NCBI RefSeq assembly: GCF_900107275.1
Contig: NZ_FNPI01000002.1
Span: 248,001-312,000, forward strand
Source: Evansella caseinilytica
GTDB taxonomy: Bacteria > Bacillota > Bacilli > Bacillales > Salisediminibacteriaceae
Direction: 5' to 3'
Length of the DNA: 64,000 bases
A program made the translations under genes and the position numbers. The notes below the pieces were generated by a model that saw only the letters and a program-made list of their open reading frames with translations, was not told where the DNA came from and did no database searches. Below are positions 25,647-35,902 of this stretch, in pieces. Each line of letters starts with the position of its first letter. Positions within the stretch are counted from its first letter, which is position 1.

Positions 25647-26822
25647 TTGAGAAATACATGGATTGTACTTGTCGTTCTGCTATCAGGCCTTCTCCTGCCA
25701 GCCACTGCCGGAGCGGAAGAAGACGATTTCGGACAGGACGAGCTTGTTGAAAGGCAGCTGGAGCGGCTTGGTATTGATGAAATCCGCATGTTTTGGGAAG
25801 AAGTCATCGAGGAGTACGAAGGATTTTTGCCGGAAAGTCAACGGGGGAGCTTTATGGATTTTATTCGGGGAGACAAGCAGTTTTCTCCTAGTGAATGGAT
25901 AACGGGTCTGGTGCGTTTTTTGCTGAATGAAATCTTTGCCAACGGAAAATTACTTGGGAATTTAGTGCTGCTCTCCATTTTGAGCATGGTGCTTGCCCAG
26001 TTGCAGCAGGCGTTTGAGAAGCACTCCATCAGCAAGGTGGCTTATGCCATCGCGTATATGGTCCTGCTGATCATCGCGTTAAACAGCTTGTATGTAGCAA
26101 TGGATTATGTGCAAAAAACGATACAGACAATGAGCGATTTCATGATAGCGCTGGTACCGCTGCTGCTTGTGCTTGTGGCATCCATCGGCGGCGTAACCTC
26201 CGTGGCGCTGTTCCATCCAATTATTATGTTTCTTGTTCATGCAAGCGGAGTATTTGTTCAGTATATCGTATTGCCGCTGCTTTTTCTGTCCACGCTGCTG
26301 TTTATCATCAGCACGATGACGGAGCATTACAAAGTGACGAAGCTGGCGGAATTTTTGAGAAATATTGCCGTCGGCAGCTTGGGGATATTTCTTACCGTGT
26401 TCCTCGGTGTATTGTCTGTCCAGGGAGCTACCGCTGCGGTGGCGGACGGGATTGCAGTCAGGACAGCCAAGTTCGTTACCGGGAATTTTATCCCTGTGGT
26501 TGGCAGAATGTTTACCGATGCGGCAGATACGGTAATGGGAGCTTCTGCGTTAGTGAAAAATACAGTCGGAGTCGTCGGCTTGGTGATCTTGTTTTTAATC
26601 TGTACTTTTCCAGCGTTGAAGGTGCTTGCCATGTCGCTTATCTACTCCTTTACTGCCGCGATATTACAGCCGCTGGGAGGCGGACCGATCATTCAGTGCC
26701 TGTCGATTATCGGCAAGTCCGTGATGTTTATTTTTGCCGCCTTGGCTGCCGTTTCCATGATGTTCTTCTTATCCATCACCATCATCGTCGTATCCGGCAA
26801 CCTTTCGTTGATGATGCGCTGA
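25647..26822 (+). CDS. spoIIIAE: Stage III sporulation protein SpoIIIAE
   Basis: A 391-residue protein with an N-terminal signal sequence (WIVLVVLLSGLLLPATAGAEE), an acidic extracytoplasmic region and then about seven membrane helices. This matches SpoIIIAE, the largest membrane component of the channel. It starts at TTG 25647 with AGGAGGGAG upstream, 12 bases after spoIIIAD. Confidence 0.92.
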   Translation: MRNTWIVLVVLLSGLLLPATAGAEEDDFGQDELVERQLERLGIDEIRMFWEEVIEEYEGFLPESQRGSFMDFIRGDKQFSPSEWITGLVRFLLNEIFANGKLLGNLVLLSILSMVLAQLQQAFEKHSISKVAYAIAYMVLLIIALNSLYVAMDYVQKTIQTMSDFMIALVPLLLVLVASIGGVTSVALFHPIIMFLVHASGVFVQYIVLPLLFLSTLLFIISTMTEHYKVTKLAEFLRNIAVGSLGIFLTVFLGVLSVQGATAAVADGIAVRTAKFVTGNFIPVVGRMFTDAADTVMGASALVKNTVGVVGLVILFLICTFPALKVLAMSLIYSFTAAILQPLGGGPIIQCLSIIGKSVMFIFAALAAVSMMFFLSITIIVVSGNLSLMMR

Positions 26823-26876
26823 TGATGCATTGATCAATTGTTCAACGTCATTTTTTCGAAAAGGGGGAGAGATTCG

Positions 26877-27545
26877 GTGAATACCATTACCGCTTGGATC
26901 ACGAACATCATTATCTTAATATTGCTTGCAACGATCCTGGAGTTGCTGTTGCCAAATTCACATATGCAAAGATACGTCAAGCTTGTTGTCGGACTGCTGC
27001 TGTTAATGGTGATGATCCACCCCTTATTGTCTATTTTTCAAGTCGATCCGGAAGAATGGTTAGCGGATTTGGCGGCATGGGATACCGCTGCGGAATCGGA
27101 AGAAACTTCTTTTATTGAATCGAAGAAAATGGATATAGAAAAGGAAGGACTTGCATATATTTCTGAACAAGCGGCTGTCCTATTGAGGGAACAAGCATCT
27201 TCTGAACTAGAAAAACGTTTTGAGGTGGTGCCATTAGACGTATATATCGAATTTGAACCAGTTTATGAAGAAGAATCATTATCCCTTATAAAAACAGAAG
27301 ATTTATTGGATAACCTTTCAGGCGTGTATGTTCTATTATCCCCGAAAGATGAAGAGGACGCGCAAAGGGAAGGAATAGCAGTCGTTGAAATCAATCCGGT
27401 CAAAATAGAAAAAGCTGACGGCGATCCGGAAGAAGTGGAAGAAGCGGAGAAAACAGCGGAAATCAGAGTGTTTTTAGCAGCGCTCTGGGAAATCCCGGAG
27501 GAGAAAATACACGTTCAAATGAAGGGAGGGGAGGAAACAGCATGA
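26877..27545 (+). CDS. spoIIIAF: Stage III sporulation protein SpoIIIAF
   Basis: 222 residues from GTG 26877 (ribosome-binding site AAGGGGGAGA). An ATT-initiated upstream frame was ignored. Two N-terminal membrane helices (ITNIIILILLATILELLL; LVVGLLLLMVMIHPLLSIF) precede a ring-forming-type extracytoplasmic domain. It ends with an acidic stretch (DGDPEEVEEAEKTAEIRV) a little longer than in B. subtilis. Its stop overlaps the start of spoIIIAG. Confidence 0.88.
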   Translation: MNTITAWITNIIILILLATILELLLPNSHMQRYVKLVVGLLLLMVMIHPLLSIFQVDPEEWLADLAAWDTAAESEETSFIESKKMDIEKEGLAYISEQAAVLLREQASSELEKRFEVVPLDVYIEFEPVYEEESLSLIKTEDLLDNLSGVYVLLSPKDEEDAQREGIAVVEINPVKIEKADGDPEEVEEAEKTAEIRVFLAALWEIPEEKIHVQMKGGEETA

Positions 27546-28201
27546 GCGATCATAAGAAAGATTCCAGCTGGTTTCAATCCTTTGACTTGAAAAAAACCAA
27601 AGGAAAAAAATTGAACATGAAATATTTAGTTGTCCTGCTCATCATCGGTGTGATGTTTATGATGATCGGAAATTTATTGAAACCGAACGAAGAACCTTCT
27701 TTTGTCCCGACAATGAATACAACAGAGGAGGAACAGCCTTCCTCCGAAGTCTTTAAGTCAGATGATCGACTGGAAGAACACTCGACAATGTCTGAATATG
27801 AAGCTTTTTATGAACAGCAATTACAAAAAGTGCTCGAGGATGTCGCCGGCCTTTCCAATGTATCGGTTATTGTTAATCTTGCGGAAACAGAAAGAACCGT
27901 TTATCAGGTGAATCAAAATACAAAGGAACAAATAACAGATGAAACGGATCGCGAAGGAGGAACAAGAAAAGTCGAAGACCGCACGAAAGAGGAGCAGGTA
28001 GTTACGGTAAGAAGCGGTGACAAAGAAGAGCCGTTGGTTGAAAAGGTGGAGAAGCCTGAAATACGCGGGGTGCTCATCGTTGCCAACGGCGTCGAGAATA
28101 TTCAATTAAAATCATTGGTTATTGAAGCAGTCAGCAAAGTGTTGGATGTTCCGTCGCATCGTGTATCTGTGTTACCAAAGAAATTGAAGGAGGAATCTTA
28201 A
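27542..28201 (+). CDS. spoIIIAG: Stage III sporulation protein SpoIIIAG
   Basis: 219 residues: a cytoplasmic start, one membrane helix (YLVVLLIIGVMFMMIGNLL, residues about 23-41), then a large domain with the ring-building motif (YEQQLQKVLEDVAGLSNVSVIVN; IRGVLIVANGVENIQLK). SpoIIIAG forms the large ring in the intermembrane space of the channel. The ATGA overlap with spoIIIAF shows coupling. Confidence 0.92.
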   Translation: MSDHKKDSSWFQSFDLKKTKGKKLNMKYLVVLLIIGVMFMMIGNLLKPNEEPSFVPTMNTTEEEQPSSEVFKSDDRLEEHSTMSEYEAFYEQQLQKVLEDVAGLSNVSVIVNLAETERTVYQVNQNTKEQITDETDREGGTRKVEDRTKEEQVVTVRSGDKEEPLVEKVEKPEIRGVLIVANGVENIQLKSLVIEAVSKVLDVPSHRVSVLPKKLKEES

Positions 28202-28822
28202 ATGGTGCTTAAACGGCAAACAGTCTGGTTGTTAACGATGCTAAGTTTAATTATTGTTCTTTCCGTGTACTACATCTCTATGGACAGGATGGATAAACAG
28301 GCGATGGAAGAGGAAGCTGAAGGACATCATGGGGAAACGGCCGATACAGGGGAAGATCAGGAAAATCAAAATCTTAATCTATTTGATGATGATGAATTAA
28401 CCTACATCGAAATTGAAGAAATTGACGATATCGATGATTTCAGTTCGCTTTATTCAGGTGTTGACAGCGTATCGGAAATGTTTGACGTCATCCGGTTGCA
28501 GCGGCAAGATTCACGCAGCAAAATGAGGGAAGATTACCGCGCAGTAATTGAATCCGTTGAAGCCACGGCGGAGATAAAAAGTGAAGCCTTTGATAAACAT
28601 GAAAATTTATATACGCTTCAGCAAAAAGAGGAGAGCTTGGAAACGCTGATTAAATCAAAGGGCTATGAGGACGCGTTGGTGATTGCCGAAGATGATACGC
28701 TCAAGGTCTATGTCAAAGCCGATGAACTTACAAAAGAGGAGACGGTGGAAATTATGATGCTCTCGTATGACCATTTAGGGATCGAGGACATCCGGGTCGG
28801 CTTTCAATCCGATAAAAATTAA
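28202..28822 (+). CDS. spoIIIAH: Stage III sporulation protein SpoIIIAH
   Basis: 206 residues: an N-terminal helix (TVWLLTMLSLIIVLSVYYI), a strongly acidic linker, and a C-terminal YscJ/FliF-like ring domain (SLETLIKSKGYEDALVIAED...VKADELTKEE). It binds SpoIIQ of the forespore across the engulfing membranes. It is the last gene of the operon and starts directly after the spoIIIAG stop. Confidence 0.92.
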   Translation: MVLKRQTVWLLTMLSLIIVLSVYYISMDRMDKQAMEEEAEGHHGETADTGEDQENQNLNLFDDDELTYIEIEEIDDIDDFSSLYSGVDSVSEMFDVIRLQRQDSRSKMREDYRAVIESVEATAEIKSEAFDKHENLYTLQQKEESLETLIKSKGYEDALVIAEDDTLKVYVKADELTKEETVEIMMLSYDHLGIEDIRVGFQSDKN

Positions 28823-29088
28823 CGAGATGGTCGCTCAAATGGGGAACGACAAGTATCCTGTTGAAGCGACCTTTTTGATACATCGATCAAATTTAAATCG
28901 GCTGCATATTTAAACGATTATTATGATGAGGATATGGAAAGGCTGAAAAGGGGAGCATGTCCAAAGGTTTCTTAATGGTTAGACATGATTTTATTTTCCC
29001 TAAATGGTATAATACAAAATTGGAACAGCCCCCCTTTAAAGGATAACAAATAAAGGGATACATAGTTTTGAAAAGGGAGAGATGGTTG

Positions 29089-29409
29089 ATGGAATGGTCT
29101 GACTTGACAGAAGGCGCGAAAGCAGTATTAGAACAAACAAGAAATATAAAAAATGATAAAATTCAGATCGTTGAGTTTGAGGTTGGTTTTCAACAGGAGC
29201 CGGAAGCAGCCGGCGATGCTGAACCGATCTCCATTCAGGAGGAAGATTATCAAAGCCTCAAACGTTTCACCCAAGAAAATGAATACGGTGATAAATATCA
29301 TATGGCAAGAAATAAAAGCATTGTAAAGATCGTTCTTTTGGAAAAAGGGAAAATTCCGGAAAATTTATCGGAATTACCGGTTTTCCGCGAATACAAAAAC
29401 CAAAAATGA
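29089..29409 (+). CDS. Small conserved-type hypothetical protein
   Basis: A 106-residue acidic soluble protein, not recognised. ATG 29089 is favoured because AAAGGGAGAG ends eight bases upstream. A TTG at 29068 is possible. It has no membrane segment and no known motif, with mixed charged helices and a final basic tail (REYKNQK). It stands alone between spoIIIAH and accB, with a repeat remnant just after it. Confidence 0.6.
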   Translation: MEWSDLTEGAKAVLEQTRNIKNDKIQIVEFEVGFQQEPEAAGDAEPISIQEEDYQSLKRFTQENEYGDKYHMARNKSIVKIVLLEKGKIPENLSELPVFREYKNQK

Positions 29410-29414
29410 TCTAG

Positions 29415-29600
29415 TCTGTTATTGCCCTCATGTCGGGGCTGAGGAAGTTTAAAGAGAGGGTCGGTCGCACGAAGCTGAACGTTCATCGTATGTATGTGAG
29501 CCCGGTGGCCCACAATTGTATGCGTCCCGCACATTTGAACATCTGCATTACTGGTGTCCTGAAGAGGTTGTTTTTGACCTTTTCAGGACACCTCCTTCTC
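29415..29600 (+). repeat. Decayed 160-bp element followed by a TGTCC-type hairpin
   Basis: 29415-29556 looks like an old copy of the element at 5151. Its right half TGTATGTGAG...TCCCGCACATTTGAACATCT matches CGTACGTGAG...TTCCCGCACTTTTTGAACATCCTCT there. Directly after it stands a hairpin, GGTGTCCTGAAGAGG...CCTTTTCAGGACACC, a third variant of the terminal hairpin. The remainder to accB (29601-29967) is AT-rich and probably contains the acc promoter. I cannot fix it. Confidence 0.5.
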
Positions 29601-29967
29601 CATAACACGCGGCCCTAAACGGGTACCATTGTCACATTTAAAATAAACCCGGCGCTTCCCGGTTTAGCGGTGTCTTGTTGATACAGGAACAAGATGGTAA
29701 TTGCAGGCTGGAAAAAGCGACTTTCGATTTATTGACAATGCACGATTGATCGTTGCGAAAATGTTCAGCAGAAAAAAAATCAGCCTTTTGAAACAACCTA
29801 GGAAAAAAAGGTTTTCATTTTAAATAATTTGATGTAGCATAAATTTAGTACTAACTCATAATACAAACTAAAAGCCATAGCTTCATGTGTTCGATCAACA
29901 AGAAATTAGAAATTGAACCATACGGAAAGTTGTCTAGGTGTAGCGCTTAATTTAAGGAGTGACGAAA

Positions 29968-30474
29968 ATGCTGAAAATCCAGGAAATTCGAGAATTAATT
30001 AAATTAATCGATCAATCAAACATTGACGAATTCAAATTTGAACAAAACGGTTCAAAAATAACGATGAGAAAACAAGCAAATGCTGCAGGGAATAAGCAGC
30101 AGGTGGTGTCGGAGGGAAGAACGGCGGCGGTATCGCAGCCAGTGATTCAGGAGACGGCGCCGATTCAGCAGGAACCGGCGGCAGAAGCGGTGCAGCAGCC
30201 AGCGGCGGCTGCGAATACAGAGCGAAGCGAAAATATGATAGTCATCACTTCACCGATGGTAGGTACGTTCTATCAAGCGCCGTCTCCAGAAGCTTCTCCA
30301 TATGTGAATGTCGGGGATAAAGTCAGTCCGGAAACGGTTGTATGTATTGTGGAAGCGATGAAGTTAATGAATGAAATTGAAGCGGAAATTAATGGGGAAA
30401 TCGTAGAGGTATTAGCAGAGAACGGTGAGCTTGTCGAATATGGGCAAGAACTGTTTTTGGTCAAAAAAGGCTAG
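29968..30474 (+). CDS. accB: Biotin carboxyl carrier protein of acetyl-CoA carboxylase
   Basis: 168 residues from ATG 29968 (AAGGAGTG upstream; GTG 29959 is inside it). An N-terminal acyl-carboxylase domain ([23 protein letters not shown]) is followed by an Ala/Gln/Pro linker and the C-terminal biotinyl domain with EAMKLMNEI, in which Lys132 is biotinylated. It carries CO2 between AccC and AccAD in the first step of fatty-acid synthesis. It lies 11 bases before accC. Confidence 0.95.
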   Translation: MLKIQEIRELIKLIDQSNIDEFKFEQNGSKITMRKQANAAGNKQQVVSEGRTAAVSQPVIQETAPIQQEPAAEAVQQPAAAANTERSENMIVITSPMVGTFYQAPSPEASPYVNVGDKVSPETVVCIVEAMKLMNEIEAEINGEIVEVLAENGELVEYGQELFLVKKG

Positions 30475-30485
30475 GGGATGAAAAG

Positions 30486-31847
30486 ATGATCAAAAAGGTA
30501 TTGATTGCGAACAGAGGTGAAATTGCTGTTCGTATTATTCGCGCGTGTAAAGAATTGAACATCAAGACGGTAGCTATTTTTTCGGAAGCAGACAGCGACG
30601 CGTTGCATGTGCGTCTGGCAGACGAAGCGTATTGCATCGGTCCAACGGCCTCATCAGAAAGTTATTTGAATTTTACTAATATTATGAGCGTGGCTACATT
30701 GACCCAGGTGGATGCTATTCATCCAGGCTACGGATTTCTTTCAGAAAACGCCGCATTTGCTGAAATTTGTGCGGAATGCGGAATTACCTTTATTGGTCCG
30801 ACTCCGGACGCCATCACGCAGATGGGGACAAAGGATATCGCACGGACGACAATGCAAAAAGCTGGAGTTCCCACAGTGCCAGGCTCCGACGGTATTATTG
30901 AAAGCGTGGAGGAAGGGATTTCCATCGCGGAAGAAATTGGCTATCCGGTGATTATCAAAGCCACTGCCGGCGGCGGCGGTAAAGGCATCCGGGTGGCAAG
31001 AGATCAGGCGGAGCTGCAGAAAGGGATTTCCATCACGCAAAAAGAAGCGAAGCTGAATTTTGGCAACTCAGGTGTTTATCTAGAAAAATATATTGAAGAT
31101 TTTCGTCATGTGGAAATTCAAGTACTTGCTGATAAATACGGGAATGTTATTCATTTAGGGGAGCGGGACTGTACTATTCAACGGCGACTGCAAAAGCTCG
31201 TGGAAGAAACACCTTCCCCGGCCATTAATGAAGAGAAGCGGCGGGAAATGGGTGAAGCAGCAGTCCAGGCTGCGCTGGCCGTTAACTATGTGGGCGCAGG
31301 AACGATTGAATTCATCTATGATCACCGCAACGGTAATTTTTATTTTATGGAAATGAATACCCGCATTCAGGTGGAACATCCGGTGACGGAAATGGTTACA
31401 GGTATCGACCTGATAAAAGAGCAAATATTGGTTGCATCAGGAGAGAAGCTTTCATATACTCAAGAGGAAGTTACTTTTAAAGGATGGGCGATCGAATGCA
31501 GAATTAATGCGGAGAACCCTGACAGAAATTTCATGCCTTCCCCTGGAAAAATCGGGATGTATTTACCCCCGGGCGGCTTTGGAGTCCGTGTAGACAGTGC
31601 TGTTTTTCCGGGCTATGTGATTCCTCCGTACTATGATTCCATGATTGCGAAGCTGATTACATACGGAGACACGCGGGAGGAAGCTATTGCAAAAATGAAG
31701 CGTGCATTAAGTGAATTTGTGATTGAAGGTATAGACACAACGATTCCGTTTCATCTTCGCTTGTTTAACCATGAAGTCTTTGTACATGGCGACTTCAATA
31801 CCAAATTTTTGGAGGATTATCCTTTAAAGCAAGAAGATGATGCTTGA
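30486..31847 (+). CDS. accC: Biotin carboxylase subunit of acetyl-CoA carboxylase
   Basis: A 453-residue ATP-grasp enzyme that carboxylates biotin on AccB. Visible: [18 protein letters not shown] at the start, [11 protein letters not shown], the glycine loop [13 protein letters not shown], the catalytic region RDCTIQRR, and [17 protein letters not shown] with metal and bicarbonate ligands. Full length. The stop lies 22 bases before yqhY. Confidence 0.96.
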   Translation: MIKKVLIANRGEIAVRIIRACKELNIKTVAIFSEADSDALHVRLADEAYCIGPTASSESYLNFTNIMSVATLTQVDAIHPGYGFLSENAAFAEICAECGITFIGPTPDAITQMGTKDIARTTMQKAGVPTVPGSDGIIESVEEGISIAEEIGYPVIIKATAGGGGKGIRVARDQAELQKGISITQKEAKLNFGNSGVYLEKYIEDFRHVEIQVLADKYGNVIHLGERDCTIQRRLQKLVEETPSPAINEEKRREMGEAAVQAALAVNYVGAGTIEFIYDHRNGNFYFMEMNTRIQVEHPVTEMVTGIDLIKEQILVASGEKLSYTQEEVTFKGWAIECRINAENPDRNFMPSPGKIGMYLPPGGFGVRVDSAVFPGYVIPPYYDSMIAKLITYGDTREEAIAKMKRALSEFVIEGIDTTIPFHLRLFNHEVFVHGDFNTKFLEDYPLKQEDDA

Positions 31848-31869
31848 TTTAGATGAAGGAGGCGGGACA

Positions 31870-32286
31870 ATGAAAGAGAGTCATTTAATCCACCTGGCGG
31901 ATGACAAAGAGGAGCTTGGCAAAGTAGAAATTTCCCCGGAAGTTATCGAAGTTATTGCCGGACTTGCGGCTTCTGAAGTAGAAGGTGTCGCAACCATGCG
32001 TGGAAACTTTGCGTCAGGTGTTGCGGAACGGTTGGGCAGAAAAAACAATCACGGCAAAGGCGTAAAGGTCGATTTAAAGGAGAATGACATCAACGTTGAT
32101 GTTTTTGTGATCATCAGTTACGGCGTTTCCATTCCGGATGTTTGTAAAAAAATTCAGGAAAATATCTTTCAGACATTAAAAAACATGACGGCGATTGAAT
32201 TGAAGGAAGTAAATATTCACGTTGTCGGTGTTCAGTTGGAACAAAAAAGCGAAGCGGATCATGGGAAGAAAGATAAGGAAGATTAA
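31870..32286 (+). CDS. yqhY: Asp23/Gls24 family protein YqhY
   Basis: 138 residues from ATG 31870 (AAGGAGGCGGG upstream). The Asp23/Gls24 signature is clear: GKVEISPEVIEVIAGLAASEVEGVA, VDVFVIISYGVSIPDVCKKIQ, EVNIHVVGVQ. It is co-transcribed with accBC. In B. subtilis, loss of YqhY is compensated by mutations in acetyl-CoA carboxylase genes, which points to a role in controlling that enzyme. A repeat hairpin at 32308 terminates the operon. Confidence 0.88.
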   Translation: MKESHLIHLADDKEELGKVEISPEVIEVIAGLAASEVEGVATMRGNFASGVAERLGRKNNHGKGVKVDLKENDINVDVFVIISYGVSIPDVCKKIQENIFQTLKNMTAIELKEVNIHVVGVQLEQKSEADHGKKDKED

Positions 32287-32307
32287 GTCATTGCAGCAGT
32301 GCCGGCA

Positions 32308-32360
32308 GGGGGTGTCTCAAAAGGGGAGTTTTCCCTTTGGAGACACCCCCGATGCAATGT
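32308..32360 (+). repeat. Dispersed repeat hairpin (TGTCTC type), accBC-yqhY terminator
   Basis: GGGGGTGTCTCAAAAGGGGA, short loop, TCCCTTTGGAGACACCCCC, followed by GATGCAATG, the family mark. Only the end hairpin is kept. The position just after yqhY suggests use as a terminator. Confidence 0.7.
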
Positions 32361-32456
32361 TGCTCCCGGAAAAATAGCGGTATCATAGCGGTATCGTTTC
32401 CGATATTGGACGGAGCAGTTAGGATGTTTATAAAATACGAAAGCTTTTCTGTTTAA

Positions 32457-32819
32457 GTGTTTGTTCAAAAAGATCGTTTTTTATCTTTTTGAACAAGCGC
32501 CAAGCAACAAGCCATGCTTCACTGAGAAGCTGCGAGCTGTCTCATAGTGCCATCGCGGGCGATGGTACTTGGATAATCCTCAGCGCTTTACTAGCAGAGG
32601 AAGAGACAATCAGTGGAGCCGATGCATTCTTTTCAGGCCGGCTGTGAGTGGTTTTCTCGGAGTCAGGATGACGACATTCCGCTGTTACTCACAGGACGTG
32701 AGTAGTACTTAAGCGGAATTGGAGGATGGCGACATTCTGCCGTTGCCCATAGGACGTGGGCAGCAGTTAGGTGGAATTGGGCGCATCGTGCGGAACCATT
32801 GCCTTTTTGAACAGACTCT
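32457..32819 (+). repeat. Dispersed hairpin repeat, longest copy (about 363 bp)
   Basis: The left hairpin is GTGTTTGTTCAAAAAGATCG, loop, ATCTTTTTGAACAA. Then comes a body with the GCAATGAG-like mark, an ATCGCGGGCGAT palindrome and CTAGCAGAGGAAGAGAC. Next is a twice-repeated GGCGACATTC(T/C)GC...GTTGCC(C)/ACTCA...AGGACGT segment, and the right end is GGAACCATTGCCTTTTTGAACAGACTCT. No open frame of note. It fills the gap between yqhY and nusB. Confidence 0.8.
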
Positions 32820-32940
32820 TTAAACAAACAAATACATGACTGCTGGGGACTTGGCCAAGTTTGTATTCCGAAAAATTTATGCTATCATCATCTTGACAGG
32901 GTAAAATATTATAAGTGTTTGTACTAAAGGAGATATATGA

Positions 32941-33333
32941 ATGAACCGAAGAGTAGCGCGGATAAAAGCAGTTCAATCCTTGTACCAAATTGAGATGACA
33001 GATGTTCATCCGGAGGATGCCATTCAGACCGTGTTGGAAAAAGGAGAAGAAACGTCGGCTTTTCTGTCCGCATTAGTTAATGGAACACTCGAACATCAGG
33101 ATGAGATTGACGAGCTGTTAAAAGGAGCATTGAAAAATTGGACGCTGTCACGAATTTCGCGGGTAGACCGCGCCATTTTAAGGATGGCCGTTTATGAAAT
33201 GAAATGGCAGGAGGACATACCGATCAATGTCAGTATCAACGAGGCGATTGACATCGCAAAAGGGTTTACGGGGGAAGAAGAAGCAGGCCGCTTCGTCAAC
33301 GGTGTTTTATCCACCGTTGCAAACAGATTATAG
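32941..33333 (+). CDS. nusB: Transcription antitermination protein NusB
   Basis: A 130-residue all-helical NusB. It starts [19 protein letters not shown] and has the conserved [20 protein letters not shown] and [18 protein letters not shown]. It binds boxA RNA with S10 (NusE) for rRNA antitermination. AAAGGAGATATATGA precedes ATG 32941. It is probably first in an operon with folD, xseAB and ispA. Confidence 0.94.
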   Translation: MNRRVARIKAVQSLYQIEMTDVHPEDAIQTVLEKGEETSAFLSALVNGTLEHQDEIDELLKGALKNWTLSRISRVDRAILRMAVYEMKWQEDIPINVSINEAIDIAKGFTGEEEAGRFVNGVLSTVANRL

Positions 33334-33422
33334 CGATTTTTGTCTTGGCTGTTAGTGAATGCAGGAGGCAGCTGGGAAACATCACTTTTCTAAATTACAA
33401 ACATCATCTAGGGGGAGAAAAA

Positions 33423-34274
33423 ATGTCAGCGATCATTATTTCCGGTAAAGAATTGGCGAAAGAAAAACGTGAGCAGATGAAAGGGAAAGTAAAACAATTA
33501 GGCGGAAAAGGCGTTGTTCCCGGCCTGGCGGTAATTTTGGTTGGAAGCGATCCGGCATCGCAATCCTATGTTCGTTCAAAGCAGAAAGCATGTAAAGAGA
33601 TCGGCATTCACTCGGAATTGGAGGAATTGCCGGAAACGGTCTCCGAGAAGGAACTGCTTCAGAAAATCCACGCGTTAAACAATGCGCCGCACATCCACGG
33701 AATATTGGTTCAGCTGCCGCTGCCAAAGCATATTTCCGAAAAAGCGGTCATTGAAACCATTGATCCGGCGAAAGATGTTGATGGCTTTCATCCGATTAAT
33801 ATCGGCCGCATGATGACCGGACAGGAAGCATTTTTGCCGTGCACGCCTTTCGGAATTGTCGAAATGATCAAAGCGCAGCAAATCGACATTGAAGGAAAGC
33901 ACGTCGTCGTTGTCGGGAGAAGCAACATCGTTGGCAAGCCGGTCGGGCAGCTTTTATTGAACGAAAATGCAACAGTTACATATTGCCATTCCCGGACGAA
34001 AAATATGAAGCAGCACACGAAAGCAGCAGATATACTTGTGGTGGCAGTTGGTAAAGCACATTTTCTCAACCGAGAGTACATAAAAGACGGAGCAGTGGTC
34101 ATCGATGTCGGGGTGAATCGCACGGAAGAAGGGAAGCTTGTGGGCGATGTTGATTTTGAAAGCGCAAAGGAAACAGCTTCCCACATTACTCCAGTACCTG
34201 GCGGTGTCGGTCCGATGACGATTACAATGCTGCTGCATAACACGATTATCTCTGCCGAACGTACGCTGCGATAA
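33423..34274 (+). CDS. folD: Methylenetetrahydrofolate dehydrogenase/cyclohydrolase
   Basis: A 283-residue bifunctional FolD. Signature 1 is [20 protein letters not shown] (substrate and catalytic Lys). PKDVDGFHP-like ([10 protein letters not shown]) and the NADP loop GRSNIVGKP follow, and the C-terminal signature is [15 protein letters not shown]. It interconverts 5,10-methylene-, methenyl- and 10-formyl-tetrahydrofolate, taking up the one-carbon units made by GcvT. ATG 33423 follows GGGGGAG. Earlier in-frame codons are not conserved. Confidence 0.95.
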   Translation: MSAIIISGKELAKEKREQMKGKVKQLGGKGVVPGLAVILVGSDPASQSYVRSKQKACKEIGIHSELEELPETVSEKELLQKIHALNNAPHIHGILVQLPLPKHISEKAVIETIDPAKDVDGFHPINIGRMMTGQEAFLPCTPFGIVEMIKAQQIDIEGKHVVVVGRSNIVGKPVGQLLLNENATVTYCHSRTKNMKQHTKAADILVVAVGKAHFLNREYIKDGAVVIDVGVNRTEEGKLVGDVDFESAKETASHITPVPGGVGPMTITMLLHNTIISAERTLR

Positions 34275-34290
34275 GGGAGCAGGAGTATTT

Positions 34291-35676
34291 ATGGGACAAG
34301 ACTATTTGTCTGTAACCGATCTAACAAGAAAAATCAAGCGGTTGATTGACGGAGAAACGGGCTTGCAAAACATCTGGATTCGTGCCGAAATATCGAATTA
34401 CAAGTACCACAGCCGCGGACATATGTACTTTACATTGAAAGATGAATCCGCGCGAATCAATGCTGTCATGTTTGCCGGAAACAACCGATTTTTGAAATTT
34501 CGGCCGGAAAACGGAATGAACGTCCTCGTCCGCGGAGATACTTCCGTTTATGAGCCGCACGGCGTTTATCAATTTTATGTAAAAGAAATGCAGCCGGACG
34601 GCATCGGCAGCTTGTATTTGGCTTACGAAGAACTGAAGAAAAAGCTGGAGATCGCCGGATTTTTCTCTGCAACGCGAAAAAAACAAATCCCGCCAATACC
34701 GAAAGAAATAGCGGTGATCACCTCGCCGACAGGCGCTGCTGTTCGCGATATCATCACGACGGTACAACGGCGGTTTCCCCTTGTGAACATCACGCTGCTT
34801 CCGGTGCTGGTGCAAGGTCCTGAGGCTGCACCTTCCATTGCGCAGGCAATTGCCAATGCCAATGCCATAAAGAAATTCGATGTCATGATTGTCGGAAGGG
34901 GCGGAGGTTCATTGGAAGAGCTTTGGGCATTTAATGAACAGATCGTTGCTGAGGCAATCTATGAATCACGTATTCCGGTGATATCTGCGGTTGGTCATGA
35001 AACAGATGTAACGATCAGTGATTTTGTTGCCGATTTAAGGGCGCCGACACCGACTGCAGCTGCCGAACTCGCCGTGCCGGATATCCTGGAACTACGTAAA
35101 AGCATCATCGAGCGGAAACTGCGGCTGCAACGGGCGATGCATCAAAGGCTGGCTGTAGAAAAGGAACGGTTGAATTTTTTGGCGAAATCCTATGCCTTCC
35201 GCTATCCGAAACAGTTGATAGACCAGAAGGAGCAGGACTTGGATCGTCTTGTGGAAGCAGTGAGAAGAGAAACCTTCCGGATACTGGAAAGAAAATCGGG
35301 AAAATTAACTGAACTGCTTGCAAGAGTGGAGCGGGTTCATCCAAAACATCGTCTTCATGATGAAAAAATGCGAGTTTCGAAAGTGAACAAAGCGTTGTCA
35401 CGGGCGATAAAACAGACATACGACAACCAAGAAAATAAATTTGTGTTCCTGCTGTCAAAGCTTGAAGTCTTGAGTCCGTTGAACATGATGAAACGGGGCT
35501 ATAGTTTGGTATACGGGGAACAGGAGCAAATCGTGAAGCAGGTGGATGATGCTCCGGTAGAAACGACAGTGACAATACAGCTGCAGGATGGACAGCTGTT
35601 ATGCCTTGTACAGGATAAGACATATGGTGAACTTCCAAATGGGAACTGGAGTGATGGGAATGACGATGGAAAATAG
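34291..35676 (+). CDS. xseA: Exodeoxyribonuclease VII large subunit
   Basis: 461 residues: an N-terminal OB domain ([38 protein letters not shown]), the catalytic core ([65 protein letters not shown]), a long coiled coil and a short C-terminal domain. With XseB it degrades single-stranded DNA. The 3' end overlaps xseB by 17 bases. Confidence 0.95.
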   Translation: MGQDYLSVTDLTRKIKRLIDGETGLQNIWIRAEISNYKYHSRGHMYFTLKDESARINAVMFAGNNRFLKFRPENGMNVLVRGDTSVYEPHGVYQFYVKEMQPDGIGSLYLAYEELKKKLEIAGFFSATRKKQIPPIPKEIAVITSPTGAAVRDIITTVQRRFPLVNITLLPVLVQGPEAAPSIAQAIANANAIKKFDVMIVGRGGGSLEELWAFNEQIVAEAIYESRIPVISAVGHETDVTISDFVADLRAPTPTAAAELAVPDILELRKSIIERKLRLQRAMHQRLAVEKERLNFLAKSYAFRYPKQLIDQKEQDLDRLVEAVRRETFRILERKSGKLTELLARVERVHPKHRLHDEKMRVSKVNKALSRAIKQTYDNQENKFVFLLSKLEVLSPLNMMKRGYSLVYGEQEQIVKQVDDAPVETTVTIQLQDGQLLCLVQDKTYGELPNGNWSDGNDDGK

Positions 35677-35902
35677 TAGCCTGACATTTGAACAAGCGAT
35701 GGAAAAGCTTGAAAAAGTAGTCGGTAAGCTTGAGCAGGGAGATGTACCGCTGGAAGAGGCGATCGCCATGTTTCAAGAAGGAATGAAGCTTTCAAAGTTT
35801 TGTCATGAACGTCTCCAACAAGTGGACAAGCAAATGGCACAAGTGCTGACGGAGGACGGAGAAATTGTTCCTTTCCGAGTCGCTGAGGAGAACACAGAGT
35901 GA
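35660..35902 (+). CDS. xseB: Exodeoxyribonuclease VII small subunit
   Basis: An 80-residue helical hairpin protein ([41 protein letters not shown]). ATG 35660 (MTMENSS) has GGAG eight bases upstream; ATG 35654 and 35666 are alternatives. It wraps along the XseA coiled coil. It overlaps the end of xseA and the start of ispA. Confidence 0.93.
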   Translation: MTMENSSLTFEQAMEKLEKVVGKLEQGDVPLEEAIAMFQEGMKLSKFCHERLQQVDKQMAQVLTEDGEIVPFRVAEENTE

